DNA of 64,000 nt from Diphasiastrum complanatum (lineage: Eukaryota > Streptophyta > Lycopodiopsida > Lycopodiales > Lycopodiaceae), in assembly GCA_029204225.1 (NCBI GenBank), contig CM055114.1, positions 13,452,144 to 13,516,143 of the forward strand. Direction: 5' to 3'. Shown in pieces: positions 22,919 to 38,064 of the stretch. A model generated the notes under the pieces. That model did no database searches. It saw only the letters and a program-made list of their open reading frames with translations, and was not told the DNA's origin. Each line of letters starts with the position of its first letter. Position 1 is the first letter of the stretch. Position numbers and translations under genes: made by a program.

Positions 22919-23433
22919 TCTAGCCTTGGAAATCACAATGCTTTTATCAATAACTCCAATTGAAGATCTAAGCTTGACAAATGAATCTTTAGGTAAAGAT
23001 TTAGTAAACAAATCAGTCAAGCAACTTGATGATGACACATGTTGGAGTTTGATCTCTTTGGCTTGCACTTTTTTCCTCACGAAATGATGAGCAATTTCGA
23101 TGTGTTTGTTCCTTGCATAGAATGTAGGATTAGTTGCAAGTGATTGGGCTGATTGGTTGTCACAATAGATGATAGGAATCTCCTCCTCCATGACATGAAG
23201 CTCCACCAATAGCCTTTTGAGCCACAAGACCTCCTTGGATGAAGTCAAGTTGGAATAGCTCCCAATTGAAGGTTGTAGCAAGACTAATGATCAATCTGAT
23301 AGTAACAAGCTTAGCCACATGAGCAAAAGTCTCATCATAATCAATGTCTTTGGTTTGTAAAAAAACTTTTGGCTACAAGCCTAGCTTTATGCTTTCTTAT
23401 TGATCCATCTTTATTATACTTCAATCTAAATAC
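22919..23433 (-). pseudogene. Truncated RT joined to RNase H end, element B
   Basis: After the integrase frame the sequence continues into the start of RT (K-P-L-D-C-K, where a Trp codon has become TGA, then KYNKDGSIRKHKARLVAK) with frameshifts, up to the block NWELFQLD. It then jumps at about 23240 to the end of RNase H (KEVLWLKRLLVELHV, CDNQSAQSLATNP, the K-H-I-E-I block). The palm with the catalytic YVDD box and most of RNase H are absent. This region cannot make a polymerase. Confidence 0.85.
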
Positions 23434-24743
23434 TCACTTGCAATCAAGAGGTTTCTTCTCTTGAGGAAGATCCACAAAATCCCAAGTATGATTCTCAATA
23501 AGAGCATCATACTCTACTTGCATAGCATCCATCCAACTTTTAGACTTACAAGCATCTTCATAGCATGTTGACTCATCTAACATTGAAGTAAGAAAGGTGT
23601 AAGATGTGAAAGATGATGAGCCTTCTCCTTGACCATCATAGGTGAGCCTCAATGGCTCGGACCTTGCCCTTGTAGATCTTCTTGGAGTTCTTGGAGTTCT
23701 TGCATCTTGAGGTGGATCCCCAAGTTCTTCTTCACTTGGAAGCTCCTCCTCCATCGTAGCATGATCCTTGGCATCAAGATGATTAGTAGAATTATCATCC
23801 AAATCACAAGCATGTCTTTCATAAAAAATAACATCCCTACTCACTATCACCTTGCTAGTGATGGGATTGAAGACTCTATAACCTTTGCTATTTTCACCAT
23901 ATCCCACAAATATGCCTTTGATGGATGTTGCATCATCCTTCCTTCTCTTATCCAAGGATTGGTGTACATAGCAAGTGGATCCAAAAACTTTGAGATCCTT
24001 GAGATTGGGCTTCTCTCCAAATAGAGCTTCAAATGGTGTGATTCCTCCAATGGCTTGGTTTGGCAATCTATTGCACAAATAGTTAGCACAAGTTATTGCT
24101 TCACCCCAAAATGGTTTGGATAGAGAAGCATCTAGCCTTAAGGCCTTAGCACACTCACAAAGAGATCTATTTCTTCTCTCACTCACTCCATTTTGTTGAG
24201 GGGTGTATGGACATGACAACTCCCTCTTTATGCCATTAGAACTACAAAAGTCAATCAACTTATTGGAGATATATTCACCTCCATTATCACTCCTTAATAC
24301 CTTAATCTTGGTACTAAGTTGATTTTCTACCAAAGTCTTGAACTTTACAAAAGAATCAAACACCATTGATTTGCTAGACAAGAGGTACATCCAACAAAAT
24401 CTAGAATAGTCATCAATGAAGATTACATAGTACTTGGCACCACCATTAGACTCATGTGAGAAACTATGAACATCCGAATGGATGAGTTCAAGGGGAGAGT
24501 TTGACCTTGATGTAGATCTTGAGAAGGATAGTTTGTGAGCCTTTGATAGGCTGCATGCTTCACATCTCTTCCCACACTTTGACAAATGCTTGGGAGTCCA
24601 ACTACAAGCTCCTTTGCAACCATAGATTCCATGGCTTTGTAGTTGGGGTGGCCCAACCTTTTGTGCCACAGTTCCACCTTTGATAACTCCACCTTTGTCA
24701 AGTTAGCACTCTCCACTGCAACATTAGCATCAAGCTTAAACAA
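23434..24743 (-). pseudogene. Integrase of element B, one frameshift
   Basis: The GAG-pre-integrase motif (ELWHKRLGHPNYKAM) is in one frame up to about 24580. The rest (CEACSLSKAHKLSF, HSDV, LRSDNGGEY, TPQQNGVSERRNRS, FVGYGENSKGYRVF) is in a second frame running to 23434. The D-D-E residues are all visible. The domain would insert the cDNA into chromosomes. Downstream of the core comes an acidic/Arg-rich linker and the beginning of RT. A stop at 24753-24755 separates this from gag-protease. Confidence 0.88.
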
Positions 24744-24752
24744 TCTACCTTG

Positions 24753-25946
24753 CTAAAAGCCTTTGGCTATACATTCATCATTTCTAAGGATGGAACAAAC
24801 TCCATGCTTAAATTGTACATCAAGGCCATTATCCATTAACTGGCCAACACTAAGAACATTATCAAGATTCATCCTTTTGGATGATCCAACATACAAGAAA
24901 ATTGTTCCTATTCCACTTATCTTACATTCTTGACTACTTGAAGTATAGATTGACCTATGTAAATCATTGTAAGAAAGTAAAGTGGAGAATATGTCCTTTT
25001 GATATGTCATGTGGGAACTAGACCCACTATCAATCCACCAAGAATCATTGGTGTTGCACTTGGATGATGGTGGTTTGTTGGAAACCATCAAGTCCTCCTC
25101 CTCCTTCTGATGTGCAATGTTGCTTTGTTTGCTCTCTTGTGCCTTCTTCTTCTTGAGACATTTTGATGCAAAATGTCCTTTCTTTCCACAGAAAAATCTT
25201 TTGTACTTGGACTTGTCTTTGATCTTGCCCTTTGAGCTTGAAGTCTCATCCTCCTCCTTGGTCTCCTTGAAGTGCTTCTTCTTGCCATTGGTCTTCTTCT
25301 TGCCTTTGAATGAGAAATTAGCTTTCTCATCACCATCCTGCAGAGAAATAGCATTCATTCTTGCATTGGTATGCATCATCCTACACTCTTCAGCCACTAA
25401 TACACTGTGTAGCTTTTGTATAGTGGGCAAAGTGTCTTGGATTGCAAAGCTTTGGACCAAATTTGTAAAGTCACTCCCTAGACCATTGAGGAAAATCTGA
25501 ACAAGCTCACTATCTTGAATCTTCTCTCCAATGGAAGCTAAATCCCTATTGAGAGACTTGATTCTTAGCACATAAACTTGTGCACTCTCATCACTTCTCT
25601 TCATGCTTTGCAGAATCTGATTCCTAAGCATGAGAACCCTTGAAGTGTTGCTAGACTCATAGATTGACTTTAGAGATCCCCAAGCCTCTTTAGCACTGGT
25701 ACAAGCTGATACTTCTCTCAATAAATCATTGCTTACATTCATCTTCACACAGTGAAGTGCAAGCCTAGATCTTCTTTTGTATTTAGCTAACTCATGTGCA
25801 CCTAGAGGTTCATCTTCCTCATCAATCAGAAACTCATAGAGATCCTGGAGCACCATGAGTGACTCCATACTCACTTTCCAAATAGCATAATTGGTAGAAT
25901 TTAGCCTCTCACTAGCTTCTAGAAGATATGCTTCAACAGATCCCAT
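24753..25946 (-). CDS. Gag-protease polyprotein of element B
   Basis: 397 codons from ATG 25946. Residues 1-200 form a copia Gag core (LNSTNYAIWKVSME, EAWGSLKSIYESSN, LRNQILQSMK). A Lys-rich linker follows, then a zinc knuckle near residue 252 in which the first Cys is Arg (R-F-F-C-GKKGHFASKC), then the protease active site D-S-G-SSSHMT near residue 305. The frame ends with a stop shortly before the pre-integrase motif, so Pol would not be read through. The open frame is long but the knuckle is damaged. Confidence 0.9.
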   Translation of the reverse strand: MGSVEAYLLEASERLNSTNYAIWKVSMESLMVLQDLYEFLIDEEDEPLGAHELAKYKRRSRLALHCVKMNVSNDLLREVSACTSAKEAWGSLKSIYESSNTSRVLMLRNQILQSMKRSDESAQVYVLRIKSLNRDLASIGEKIQDSELVQIFLNGLGSDFTNLVQSFAIQDTLPTIQKLHSVLVAEECRMMHTNARMNAISLQDGDEKANFSFKGKKKTNGKKKHFKETKEEDETSSSKGKIKDKSKYKRFFCGKKGHFASKCLKKKKAQESKQSNIAHQKEEEDLMVSNKPPSSKCNTNDSWWIDSGSSSHMTYQKDIFSTLLSYNDLHRSIYTSSSQECKISGIGTIFLYVGSSKRMNLDNVLSVGQLMDNGLDVQFKHGVCSILRNDECIAKGF

Positions 25947-26562
25947 CTTACTAGCAAGATTCTACACACAAGATATAGATTTGTTTGAACCTGAAACTCA
26001 CAAAGGTTTCTAACAGTGTTTCACTCAAATGTTGACTTCTAATCCAACAGATGGACTTGTAATCGTAGTTCTATCACTCCCTCACAAAGCTGGAATGAAG
26101 ATAAGATGAAGTGAAAACTACTCTCAAGCAAATCTTGCCAATCTTTGCTATTTTTGGACAAAAACTGACTCTATTTCTCTCATTCACTTTGATGTACTTT
26201 CAAAACCTGGTTTCCACTTTAAGAAGGTCTGAAATCAGCCTAGATTAATCAGTTTTCATGAAACAAATTCAAAACTAATCAATGGCAAGTGATCTTGGTA
26301 GCTTATCCTAGGATTTGCACCAAAAATTACATCAAACTGACACTAGATGAAATTACTGTGATCCAATGAATATGGGTTATTAAATGCTGGTTCAGAGATG
26401 CCCACACGTGTGAACAGTATGGATTTTGATCCTGAAAAAGTTTGGGATCAAATCCCTTCACCAAAACCTGGATACTAGCTCGCCCTTCCAATACTAACTT
26501 TTTGCACCAAAACCTGCTAAAACTGGATTAGTTTCAAACACTGATCAATAGCCTTGTACTTG
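25947..26562 (-). other. 5' leader of element B
   Basis: About 616 bp between PBS and gag start with no open frame of note. This is the usual location of the packaging region. Confidence 0.7.
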
Positions 26563-26574
26563 GCTCTGATACCA
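26563..26574 (-). other. Primer-binding site of element B
   Basis: The - strand reads TGGTATCAGAGC immediately after the 5' LTR end (TTTTAACA). Confidence 0.93.
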
Positions 26575-27265
26575 TGTTAAAAGTACAGTACTAAGGACCA
26601 TAAATGGATCTTTGAATGATCCACAAGGTTGATTGTGTGCTTGTTAAACAATCTATCAGAAACTAGTCATCAGAAAACAAGATCTAGTTTAGTAGCTTGA
26701 TAGAAAACAAGCAGAGACAATCAGAGCATTGATCAAAAACTATAATCCAACTCCACACATTTGGAAATGAGGCTGTAGTATGGCCTGTAGACAGTGTTTA
26801 GAATGTGCTTAAGCTGGGTTTCATTGGAATCAAAAGCAATCGCCATACAATGAGAGGAAACTCGAGTTTCTCCTTGAGGCTCCAAAAAGTTTCTATCTTC
26901 TCACTATGAAGAATGAGAATACATAGTAAAACACACTTCCTTTGCTAAGTTAGGTGAAAATCTAGCATGTAATAAAGAAGTAGACTCCACTTTCTTGCCC
27001 TAATGTGAAAACCCTAGCCTAAATCCAAGAGTCATGCTTGGTAGGTGCATGGTAGGTACAAATCTCATCATAAATCATGGTCTAGATCCTACAAAGTAGG
27101 AATCACTGCCAAATGGACAAAACCACTCCTCTTGACTCGTGGTAACCTACTTTAGGTGTGAATGTACAAGTGGCACTTTGGCCATTCAAGTAACCAACAA
27201 ATAATATTGACAAAATGTACAATATTCTACATAACTAGATTTGCCAATGTAGGCAATTTTTCACA
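26575..27265 (-). repeat. 5' LTR of element B
   Basis: 691 bp, + strand start TGTTAAAAGTACAGT and end TTTTTCACA, followed by the TATTT duplication. Confidence 0.95.
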
Positions 27266-27270
27266 TATTT

Positions 27271-27844
27271 AAATAATCTATTATTTAATTTTTTAATTTG
27301 TAATTATTTTATAACAATGATTGGTTTTTAAACTACTTTCAATGTTCAGATTAGAGGAAGACAAGAGGACCATATACCATGTAAAGGTCTAATCTCGGAC
27401 ATATAAATTGTTGAAATAAAATAAAGCTTGGAATAAGAAATTTGCAATATTAGTAATCTGGATTCAAAACATATTTGTACATTTTTTATGGTAGTGTCTC
27501 TTTTGATTTTCCATCATGTTTCTATGTATATTTATCTCATAAGGACACAAATACAAGGGATACTATGATAATCTCTCTTTCTTTGACTTGTTGCTCTTCT
27601 ACATTGGACATATTTTGCATTTGCAAGAAATTCATCGGTTTGTGCATTGACTTGATGGTGTACAACCATCATCTTAATAATAGAATTGCCCACTTATATA
27701 CAAGTGTCATCAATAATTATTTTCCAATAATTCAAAGCATTAGGAAACATTGTAATAGCTATCACTTGTACTTCTTTTTCTTCTAAGACTCCAAATATTT
27801 ACATACTATGAATATTTGAGATCTCCAATATCTTATATAGTGCT
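27271..27844. other. No gene recognised
   Basis: AT-rich flank of element B. The 103-codon open frame at 27475-27786 has no recognisable feature. Confidence 0.45.
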
Positions 27845-27943
27845 TTTAAATAAAAACTCACATGTTTTATGGATTTTTTAAAAGAAAATTTATCTTGGAT
27901 TTAAATAAAATCTCACACGTTTTATGGATTTTTTAAAAGAAAA
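27845..27943. repeat. Two 44-bp direct repeats
   Basis: 27845-27888 and 27900-27943 are near-identical (the TTTTATGGATTTTTTAAAAG core is present in both), separated by 11 bp. Confidence 0.9.
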
Positions 27944-28245
27944 CATATCATTATTAAAATGTTTCCCTACGCTATTGACAAATAATCAGCATTGGTGGCT
28001 AATGTTGTTGTCTTTAAATGTGTAATCCATATCAAACAAGATTATTCACAAATTTTTGACAGATATCAATCAAGTAATAATGGATCAATACTAGTAAAAG
28101 TTTGTTTGCTTTTTCAATTTACAAAAAAATGATATAGTAGAGAACAAGGTTGGAGAGTTGTAGAAAACACAATAGCGAGGATAGTATTTCACATTTGCTA
28201 AAATATGAACTGTTTAGGTCCAACTATGTTTGTAGCTCTTGAGGA

Positions 28246-28315
28246 TTTTTTATACTTGGTGTCCACATGTCATTCTTTCATTTTTTATACTTGGTGTCCA
28301 CATGTCGTTCTTTTA
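28246..28315. repeat. 35-bp tandem duplication
   Basis: Two adjacent copies containing TATACTTGGTGTCCACATGT, differing at two positions. Confidence 0.92.
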
Positions 28316-28624
28316 TTTTTCAAATTTTCATTCATGTGGTTGTCTTCATCAAATGACATGTACCCTAAACATTCAGTATTATTACAAAGTAGGTCTCAAC
28401 AATTTTTTGCATTGAATAAATGTCAAATAATGCTCTAATAGATTCGATGATTGTCAAGTAGCTAAAATTTTTTGAATAGAAGTTTGATACCTCTATGTGT
28501 TTTGTCAATATATTTCTAATTGAAGATCAAGTGTCTAATTTTTATTGGTATTAATTCTATCTTCATTGTCAAAGACTATTCAGAGTATATTAATTTATTG
28601 CTAGTTTATTGTTGTACAAGAAGA

Positions 28625-29183
28625 CATGGCACATGGCAAAAATCAAAGTAACTAGATATAATGTATATGGTTTGATCAAGTCTCATGGATGCAAGAGCCT
28701 TTCAGTTTCCATGGTGAGATTTTGTTTTAGTGGTTTTAGAAGGCTTTTGGCAGCTGCCCTTAGGGCCTTCGGTTGAGCTGAAGGCACACTCCGAAGTCGA
28801 CACAAGAATCTCCGCCATTGCCTATGTGCAAATTTCTAGCCTTGCCTAAGCAAACTCTTTTGTACAACATAGATGTGCCTCGTTTATATGATTACATAGT
28901 TCACCATCAAAAAGTTATGAGCGAAAAGTATGGCACATGGCAAAAATCAAGTAATTGGACATAAAATATAAATTCAATCAAGTCTCATGGTTGCGAGCGC
29001 CTTTCAGTTTCCATAATGAGCTTTTGTTTTAGTGGTTTTAGAAGGCGTTTGGCAGCTGCCCTTAGGGCACACTCCTCAGTTAGCACAAGGATCTTCACCT
29101 TTGCCTATGTGCAAATTTTTAGCCTTGCCTAAGCAAGGTCTTTTGTAATAATTACTAATATACAACATTGATGTGCTCGTGTT
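28625..29183. repeat. ~255-bp direct duplication, 305-bp spacing
   Basis: 28625-28880 and 28930-29183 share ATGGCACATGGCAAAAATCA, TTTGTTTTAGTGGTTTTAGA, TTTGGCAGCTGCCCTTAGGG and CTAGCCTTGCCTAAGCAA in the same order. The second copy lacks about 25 bp in the middle (CTTCGGTTGAGCTGAAGG). I see no coding content; it may be part of a larger repeat family. Confidence 0.88.
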
Positions 29184-29280
29184 TTTAATTTTGATATGTT
29201 TATTATATCTAATTTGATATGTAAGTAAAAAGGACGGGAACACAACTTTTAATAATGTTTATTTGGTTTATGTCAATGGA

Positions 29281-29540
29281 GGGGATGGGGTATAGAACCC
29301 ATGACCTCATGTATGAAAGTCAAGGGCCATAATGCTTGTCCTTGTTTCCATTGAGCAAGCACACATTTTGTAATATCGAACCATAGGATCACAAAGAATC
29401 AAACTTGGGTGGACGAACCAACTCATCATGTGTGGGAAGTACACATTTTACAAAGCATCTTGGTTTTTGGCGATGTTGAACTTGAGACTAAAGAAATTTT
29501 GAATGCCAAGCTAACCAACTAAGCCAACCCCGCTGGATCA
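29281..29540 (-). repeat. tRNA-like (SINE-like) remnants
   Basis: On the - strand 29513-29535 reads GGGGTTGGCTTAGTTGGTTAG, close to a tRNA A box, with a weak B-box-like AGTTCAACAT about 40 bp later. A second A/B-like pair (TTGCTCAATGGAAACAAGG, then GGTCATGGGTTCTATACCCC) spans 29345-29287. These look like tRNA-derived repeat heads, not working tRNAs: I could not fold either into a cloverleaf with an acceptor stem. Confidence 0.35.
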
Positions 29541-29669
29541 CATTTTATAGTGATGTCATGTGTATTACATGTATATTTTAACATTTTTGACTCGTTTTGA
29601 GGAACAATTCACCAAAATGTTACAAAAATACAAATGTTGATTTTGGTATCTTGTTCAAGTGCAAAATTG

Positions 29670-30569
29670 CAACGTGTCACAAAAGATGATTGGAATCTCT
29701 GAAAAAATCCAGCAAGTGAAAATCCATTACCATCCTTTTGATCCAAAGCATCTCCTTTGTGCATGAAGTCAAGGCTTTGTACTCAACATTACTAGAAGAT
29801 AATGAGATTGTTGCTTGTTTCTTCGACATCCATGAGATAGCTCCATCACCTATGAAAATAGCATGTGAACTTATAGATTTTCTATCCATTTGATCTCCAA
29901 CAAAGTACAAATCAAAAAAATTAATAAAATTAGGTGATGATCCTCTATAAATAATGCCAAAATCTCTAGAACCCAAGATGTACCTCAATACTCTCTTGCC
30001 TAGCTCCCAGAGCTCCACATTGGGATCATGCATAAATTGACTTAATCTACCAACACAATAGCTAAGATCAGGTCTTGTGACAGTTAGATACATGAGTGAA
30101 CCAGCTAGCTTCCTATAGAGAGTAATGTCCTCGAAGGATCTCTCATTACCTCTTATACTGAGCTTTACATTTCACTCCATTGGTGTATCACAAGATTTAG
30201 CATCTACCATATGAAATCTTTTTAGAATAAAATTAGCATAGTTCTCTTGAAAAATGAAAGTAGATTGAGAAGTTTTTAATACCTCTATTTCCAAGATATA
30301 ATGCAAAAGACCAAGATTATGCACATTAAACTCTTGTTTTAGTGCCATCTTGATATCATCAATATCTTGATTGTTGCATCCACACAAAATGTATCATACA
30401 CATAGATTAGAAGAATCGTAACATCATTTCCAAAAAATATATAGTAAAGTGAATGATCATACTCACTCATCTTGAAATTTTGAGAATGTAAAAAGATGTT
30501 AAGCTTAGCATACCAACCCCTTGGTGCTTGCTTAAGTCCATACAAACTCTTTTAGAGAAAACACACATG
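29670..30569 (-). pseudogene. Copia element D, RT end and RNase H
   Basis: The - strand carries the second half of a copia RT (SLYGLKQAPRGWYAKL, then I-Y-V-Y-D where YVDD is expected, DDIKMALKQEFNVHNLG, LLHYILEIEVL), then RNase H (YLTVTRPDLSYCVGRLSQF, RKSISSHAIFIGDGAISW). At least one stop and two frame changes break it, and it ends abruptly before the CDNQSA box. It is the downstream half of fragment D: the upstream half is at 36476-37910, beyond inserted element E. Confidence 0.9.
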
Positions 30570-30574
30570 ATTAG
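30570..30574. repeat. Target duplication of element E, left (ATTAG)
   Basis: ATTAG here and ACTAG at 36471-36475 flank element E. Counting only one copy keeps the RT frame of fragment D at its normal length across the junction. Confidence 0.75.
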
Positions 30575-31064
30575 TCATGCCCATGACTGGTCTCAGGTAG
30601 CGTCCACGCTAGGGACCGATAGACCAACAACCCGTAAGTTCATTGTGACTATAAGGGAATTGGGGCCCTTATGTGTACATGGTCATAATTAATGGTTGTA
30701 GGCCTAAACACGTGATGGTGGATTGGTATGGGTCTATCAGTGAGTCATTGGGAAACTGGTGACGTGGCCCACATAAGCTGCATAGGTGTCCAGTGAGGTG
30801 TCACAGTGCACTACTAGTTGTGCATGGGCCTTGGAGGATATAAGTATACCTATTGGGCTCTCACTAGTGTATGCTTGATAGCATGACCGATGGCAAGATG
30901 TTGTTGGTGTGATGTCTCATTCCTCTCTAAGTGATTGATCCATAGCTTGGGGGCTAGATCTGTTCGATCTAGGTTGGTTGGGTTGGTTTGTCCACCATCA
31001 GGTTCCCTTGTGTTGCTTGTGATTGGCATGTTTAGAATAGGATCCTTGGATTGAGGACTTTATA
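30575..31064 (+). repeat. 5' LTR of element E
   Basis: 490 bp from TCATGCCCATGAC to GGACTTTATA. It contains TATAAGTATACC near 30839, a plausible promoter core. The ends are not the usual TG...CA. Confidence 0.9.
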
Positions 31065-31065
31065 T

Positions 31066-31078
31066 TGGTATCAGAGCC
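31066..31078 (+). other. Primer-binding site of element E
   Basis: TGGTATCAGAGCC, one base after the LTR end. Confidence 0.92.
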
Positions 31079-35302
<4,224 letters not shown>

Positions 35303-35725
35303 TTGAGTTATAGTAAGCATTTGGCTATCGGTTATAGCTCGTGCATGCTTACGTATAGTTTTAAACCTATATCACCCATTGCGGTAGAGACTTGGGCGTT
35401 CAATTTTCAAAAAGTAGCAGATTTCCTACATGATATGCAAGAAATGCTACGAATTGCACGTGAGAATGTGTGGGATACCCAGGATGGGGACCGACATTAT
35501 GCAAGTCTGAAAAGATTACTGAGAGACTTCCAAGTGGGGGATTGGGTATTTTTTGAGAATCCAGAAGGATTCGAGTGTAATGCATATTGACAAGCATTAT
35601 AAGTTGTCCCCTAGATATAGAGGATCATCTAAGATCTTGAAAAAGATCGGATCCTTAGCTTACCAATCAGAACTCCCGAGTGGATCTCAAGTGCATCCCG
35701 TATTTCATGTAAGCCGTCTCTGAAA
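35303..35725 (+). pseudogene. Ty3/gypsy integrase C-terminal remnant
   Basis: One frame gives F-L-H-D-M-Q-E-M, then RHYASLKRLLRDFQVGDWVF, the conserved region before the integrase C-terminus. After a stop at 35588 the sequence reads YKLSPRYRG, KKIGSLAYQSELPSGSQVHP and VFHVS, the hallmark end block of plant gypsy Pol. The D-D-E core and everything upstream are missing. No product with activity is expected. Confidence 0.88.
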
Positions 35726-35965
35726 GAGTCTATGTGAAGGAGAGCATCTTGGATCTGGAGATCGATTGGACCTGTTGGATGAATCATCGGGTGTGTTTCC
35801 ACTTGAACTCGGAAAGATCTTGGATACAAGAACTAAACGATTGAGAAATTGTATAGTTACCGAGCATTTGGTTTGATGGAAGGGATGTACAAATGATGAT
35901 GATTCCTAAAAACAGGAAGGAAGCTTAAGGTTCTTAGTTTTAAGTTCTAAGGATAGAACTTAAAT

Positions 35966-35976
35966 AAGGGGGGAAG
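35966..35976 (+). other. Polypurine tract of element E
   Basis: AAGGGGGGAAG, four bases before the 3' LTR as delimited (the intervening bases are AATG). Confidence 0.85.
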
Positions 35977-35980
35977 AATG

Positions 35981-36470
35981 TCATGCCCATGATTGGTCTC
36001 GGGTAGCGTGTCCACGCTAGGGACCAGTAGACCAACAACCCGTAAGTTCATTGTGACTATAAGGGAATTGGGGCCCTTATGTGTACATGGTCATAATTAA
36101 TGGTTGTAGGCCTAAACACTTGATGGTGGATTGGTATGGGTCTATCAGTGAGTCATTGGGGAACTGGATGACGTGGCCCAGATAGGTTGCATAGGTGTTC
36201 AGTGAGGTGTCACAGTGCACTACTAGTGGTGCATGGGCCTTGGAGGGTATTTTACCTATTGGGCTCTCACTAGTGTATGCTTGATAGCATGACCGGTGGC
36301 AGGATGTTGTTGGTGTGATGCCTCATTCCTCTCTAAGTGATTGATCCATAGCTTGGGGGCTAGATCTGTTTGATCTAGGTTGGTTGGGTTGGTTTGTCCA
36401 CCATCAGGTTCCCTTGTGTTGCTTGTGATTGGCATGCTTAGGATAGGATCCTTGGATTGAGGACTTTATA
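35981..36470 (+). repeat. 3' LTR of element E
   Basis: 490 bp, near-identical in length and sequence to 30575-31064, ending GGACTTTATA before ACTAG. Confidence 0.92.
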
Positions 36471-36475
36471 ACTAG
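36471..36475. repeat. Target duplication of element E, right (ACTAG)
   Basis: One mismatch from the left copy ATTAG at 30570-30574. Confidence 0.75.
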
Positions 36476-37910
36476 GCTTGCCATGTGAAAAGTAGCCCTC
36501 GGGTTGCTCCATAAACACCTCCTCCTCAAGATCACCATTCAAGAATGCATTTTCATATCCAATTGCCATAGATCCCATCCAAAAAGTGTTGCAAGAGACA
36601 TGATCACCCGAATGCTTACCAACTTTGCCACGGGTGCAAAGGTCTCATCATAGTCAAATCCATACTCTTGAGCATATCCTTTTGCCACCAACCTTGCTTT
36701 GTACTTGTTGATTGATCCATCTTGGTTTGTCTTCAATTTGAAGATCCACTTGCATCCAATAGTCTTCTTGTCCTTTGGAAGTTCCACCAATCTCCATGTG
36801 CCATTAATTAATAAGATCTTGATACTCAAGATCCATTGCTTGGATCCACTCCTCTTTTTGTCTTGCTTCATCTAAACATGTAGGTTCATCAAAAGAGATT
36901 AGGAAAGCATAGTTTGTACCACCAACAACTTGCTTACCTTTTTCATCATAAGTGAACCTCAAAGGTTGTTGCCTTTGCCTAGATGTCCTCCTTGGATTTT
37001 GATTTAAAGTAGGCTCTTCAACATCAACATCCAAAGTATCATCAATGTCATCAACATCAAGAATGTTAGATCCAATGTCCACACCACCACTTGAAGAAAC
37101 TTTTGGAAAGTTTCCCTCATAAAAAATGACATCTCTTACAATGACCACTTTCTTAGTTGAAGGAATAAAAACTTTGTAAGCCTTTCTCAACTCACTATAA
37201 CCAACAAATAAACCTTTCTTTGAAGATGGATCCTCCTTTGTCCTATCAAGAGTTATGTTGATATAGCAAATGCATCCAAAAGTTTTGAAAAACTTGACAG
37301 TCGGCTTTCTATCAAACAAGACCTCAAAAGGGGTTTTTCCATCCAGTACCACACGGCCATATGTTGCATAGAAAATTAGCACACAACAAAGCTTGATCCC
37401 AAAAGGATTTAGGAAGATTTGCACCTAACCTCATGGCTTTGGCACCTTCACATAAGGTTCTATTCTTCCTCTTGGCCACTCCATTTTGTTGTGGTGTCCT
37501 TGGGCTTGTGTAATCCTTCTTGATCCCATTTGCATCACAAAATGCTTTGAAATTGGTAGAAATGTACTCACCAAAATTGTCACTCCAACTTACCTTGTCT
37601 CTTCCCTTTTGCACTCAATTCATCATACTTCTTGATCAAACAAGCATCGCCAACAAACTCCACTTTGAATCCCTTGTCAAAGATTTGACTCACACTAAGA
37701 AGGTTCTTAGTGATAGATGGAATGAACAAAACATCCTTCAAATTCACATTCCTATTAGTAGAGAGGGAAATAGGAATTGTATCAATCTCTTTGGTTGCAC
37801 ACTCACCATCATTGGCTATGTAGATCACCTTCTTGTCACCTTCAAATGCCATCAATGATGAATAATAATACTCATGATATGTCATATGTGATGTAGCATT
37901 CCATAAAAAA
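36476..37910 (-). pseudogene. Copia element D, protease to RT start
   Basis: On the - strand, from 37910 downward: a truncated protease end (TSHMTYHEYYYS without the DSG before it, NVNLKDVLFIPSITKNLLSV), then a jump past the pre-integrase region and the first catalytic Asp into the integrase (FGEYISTNFKAFCDANGIKK, TPQQNGVAKRKNRT), the linker (VIVRDVIFYEGNF), and the RT start (GCKWIFKLKTNQDGSINKYK, ARLVAKGYAQEYGFDYDETF, LFGWDLWQLDMK). Several frameshifts are present, one just after W-Q-L-D-M-K. The RT continues at 30569 on the other side of element E. Confidence 0.9.
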
Positions 37911-37986
37911 TATGAAAATATGAAGGATGATAAATTTCAATAAGGGGAGAGTATTTTTATTTTTTGGAATCTCATTTTTTAATGGT

Positions 37987-38064
37987 TTCACCATAATAAT
38001 ATTCTTCACATCATCACATATTATTTTCACCATAATAGTATTCTTCACATAATCACATATTATT
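37987..38064. repeat. 39-bp tandem duplication
   Basis: Two adjacent copies starting TTCACCATAATA and ending CACATATTATT, two mismatches. Confidence 0.92.

Larger units (their letters stand above)
22217..27265 (-). mobile_element. Element B: Ty1/copia retrotransposon with RT deletion
   Basis: A complete - strand element of 5,049 bp: LTRs 22217-22906 and 26575-27265, PBS on the inner side of the right-hand (5') LTR, PPT on the inner side of the left-hand (3') LTR, and an exact TATTT duplication at 22212-22216 and 27266-27270. gag and protease form one long open frame and integrase another. RT is cut down to its first part and joined to the end of RNase H. The LTRs differ at roughly two dozen sites by eye, so the copy is moderately old and not autonomous. 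Confidence 0.95.

Noticed and set aside
23629-24024. + strand frame of 131 codons
   Set aside because: Antisense shadow of the integrase of element B.
28625-29183. CRISPR-like or satellite array
   Set aside because: Only two copies, with long non-unique interiors; no regular short repeat and spacer pattern occurs anywhere in the window.
29281-29540. Functional tRNA gene
   Set aside because: A- and B-box-like words are present, but no acceptor stem or full cloverleaf could be formed.
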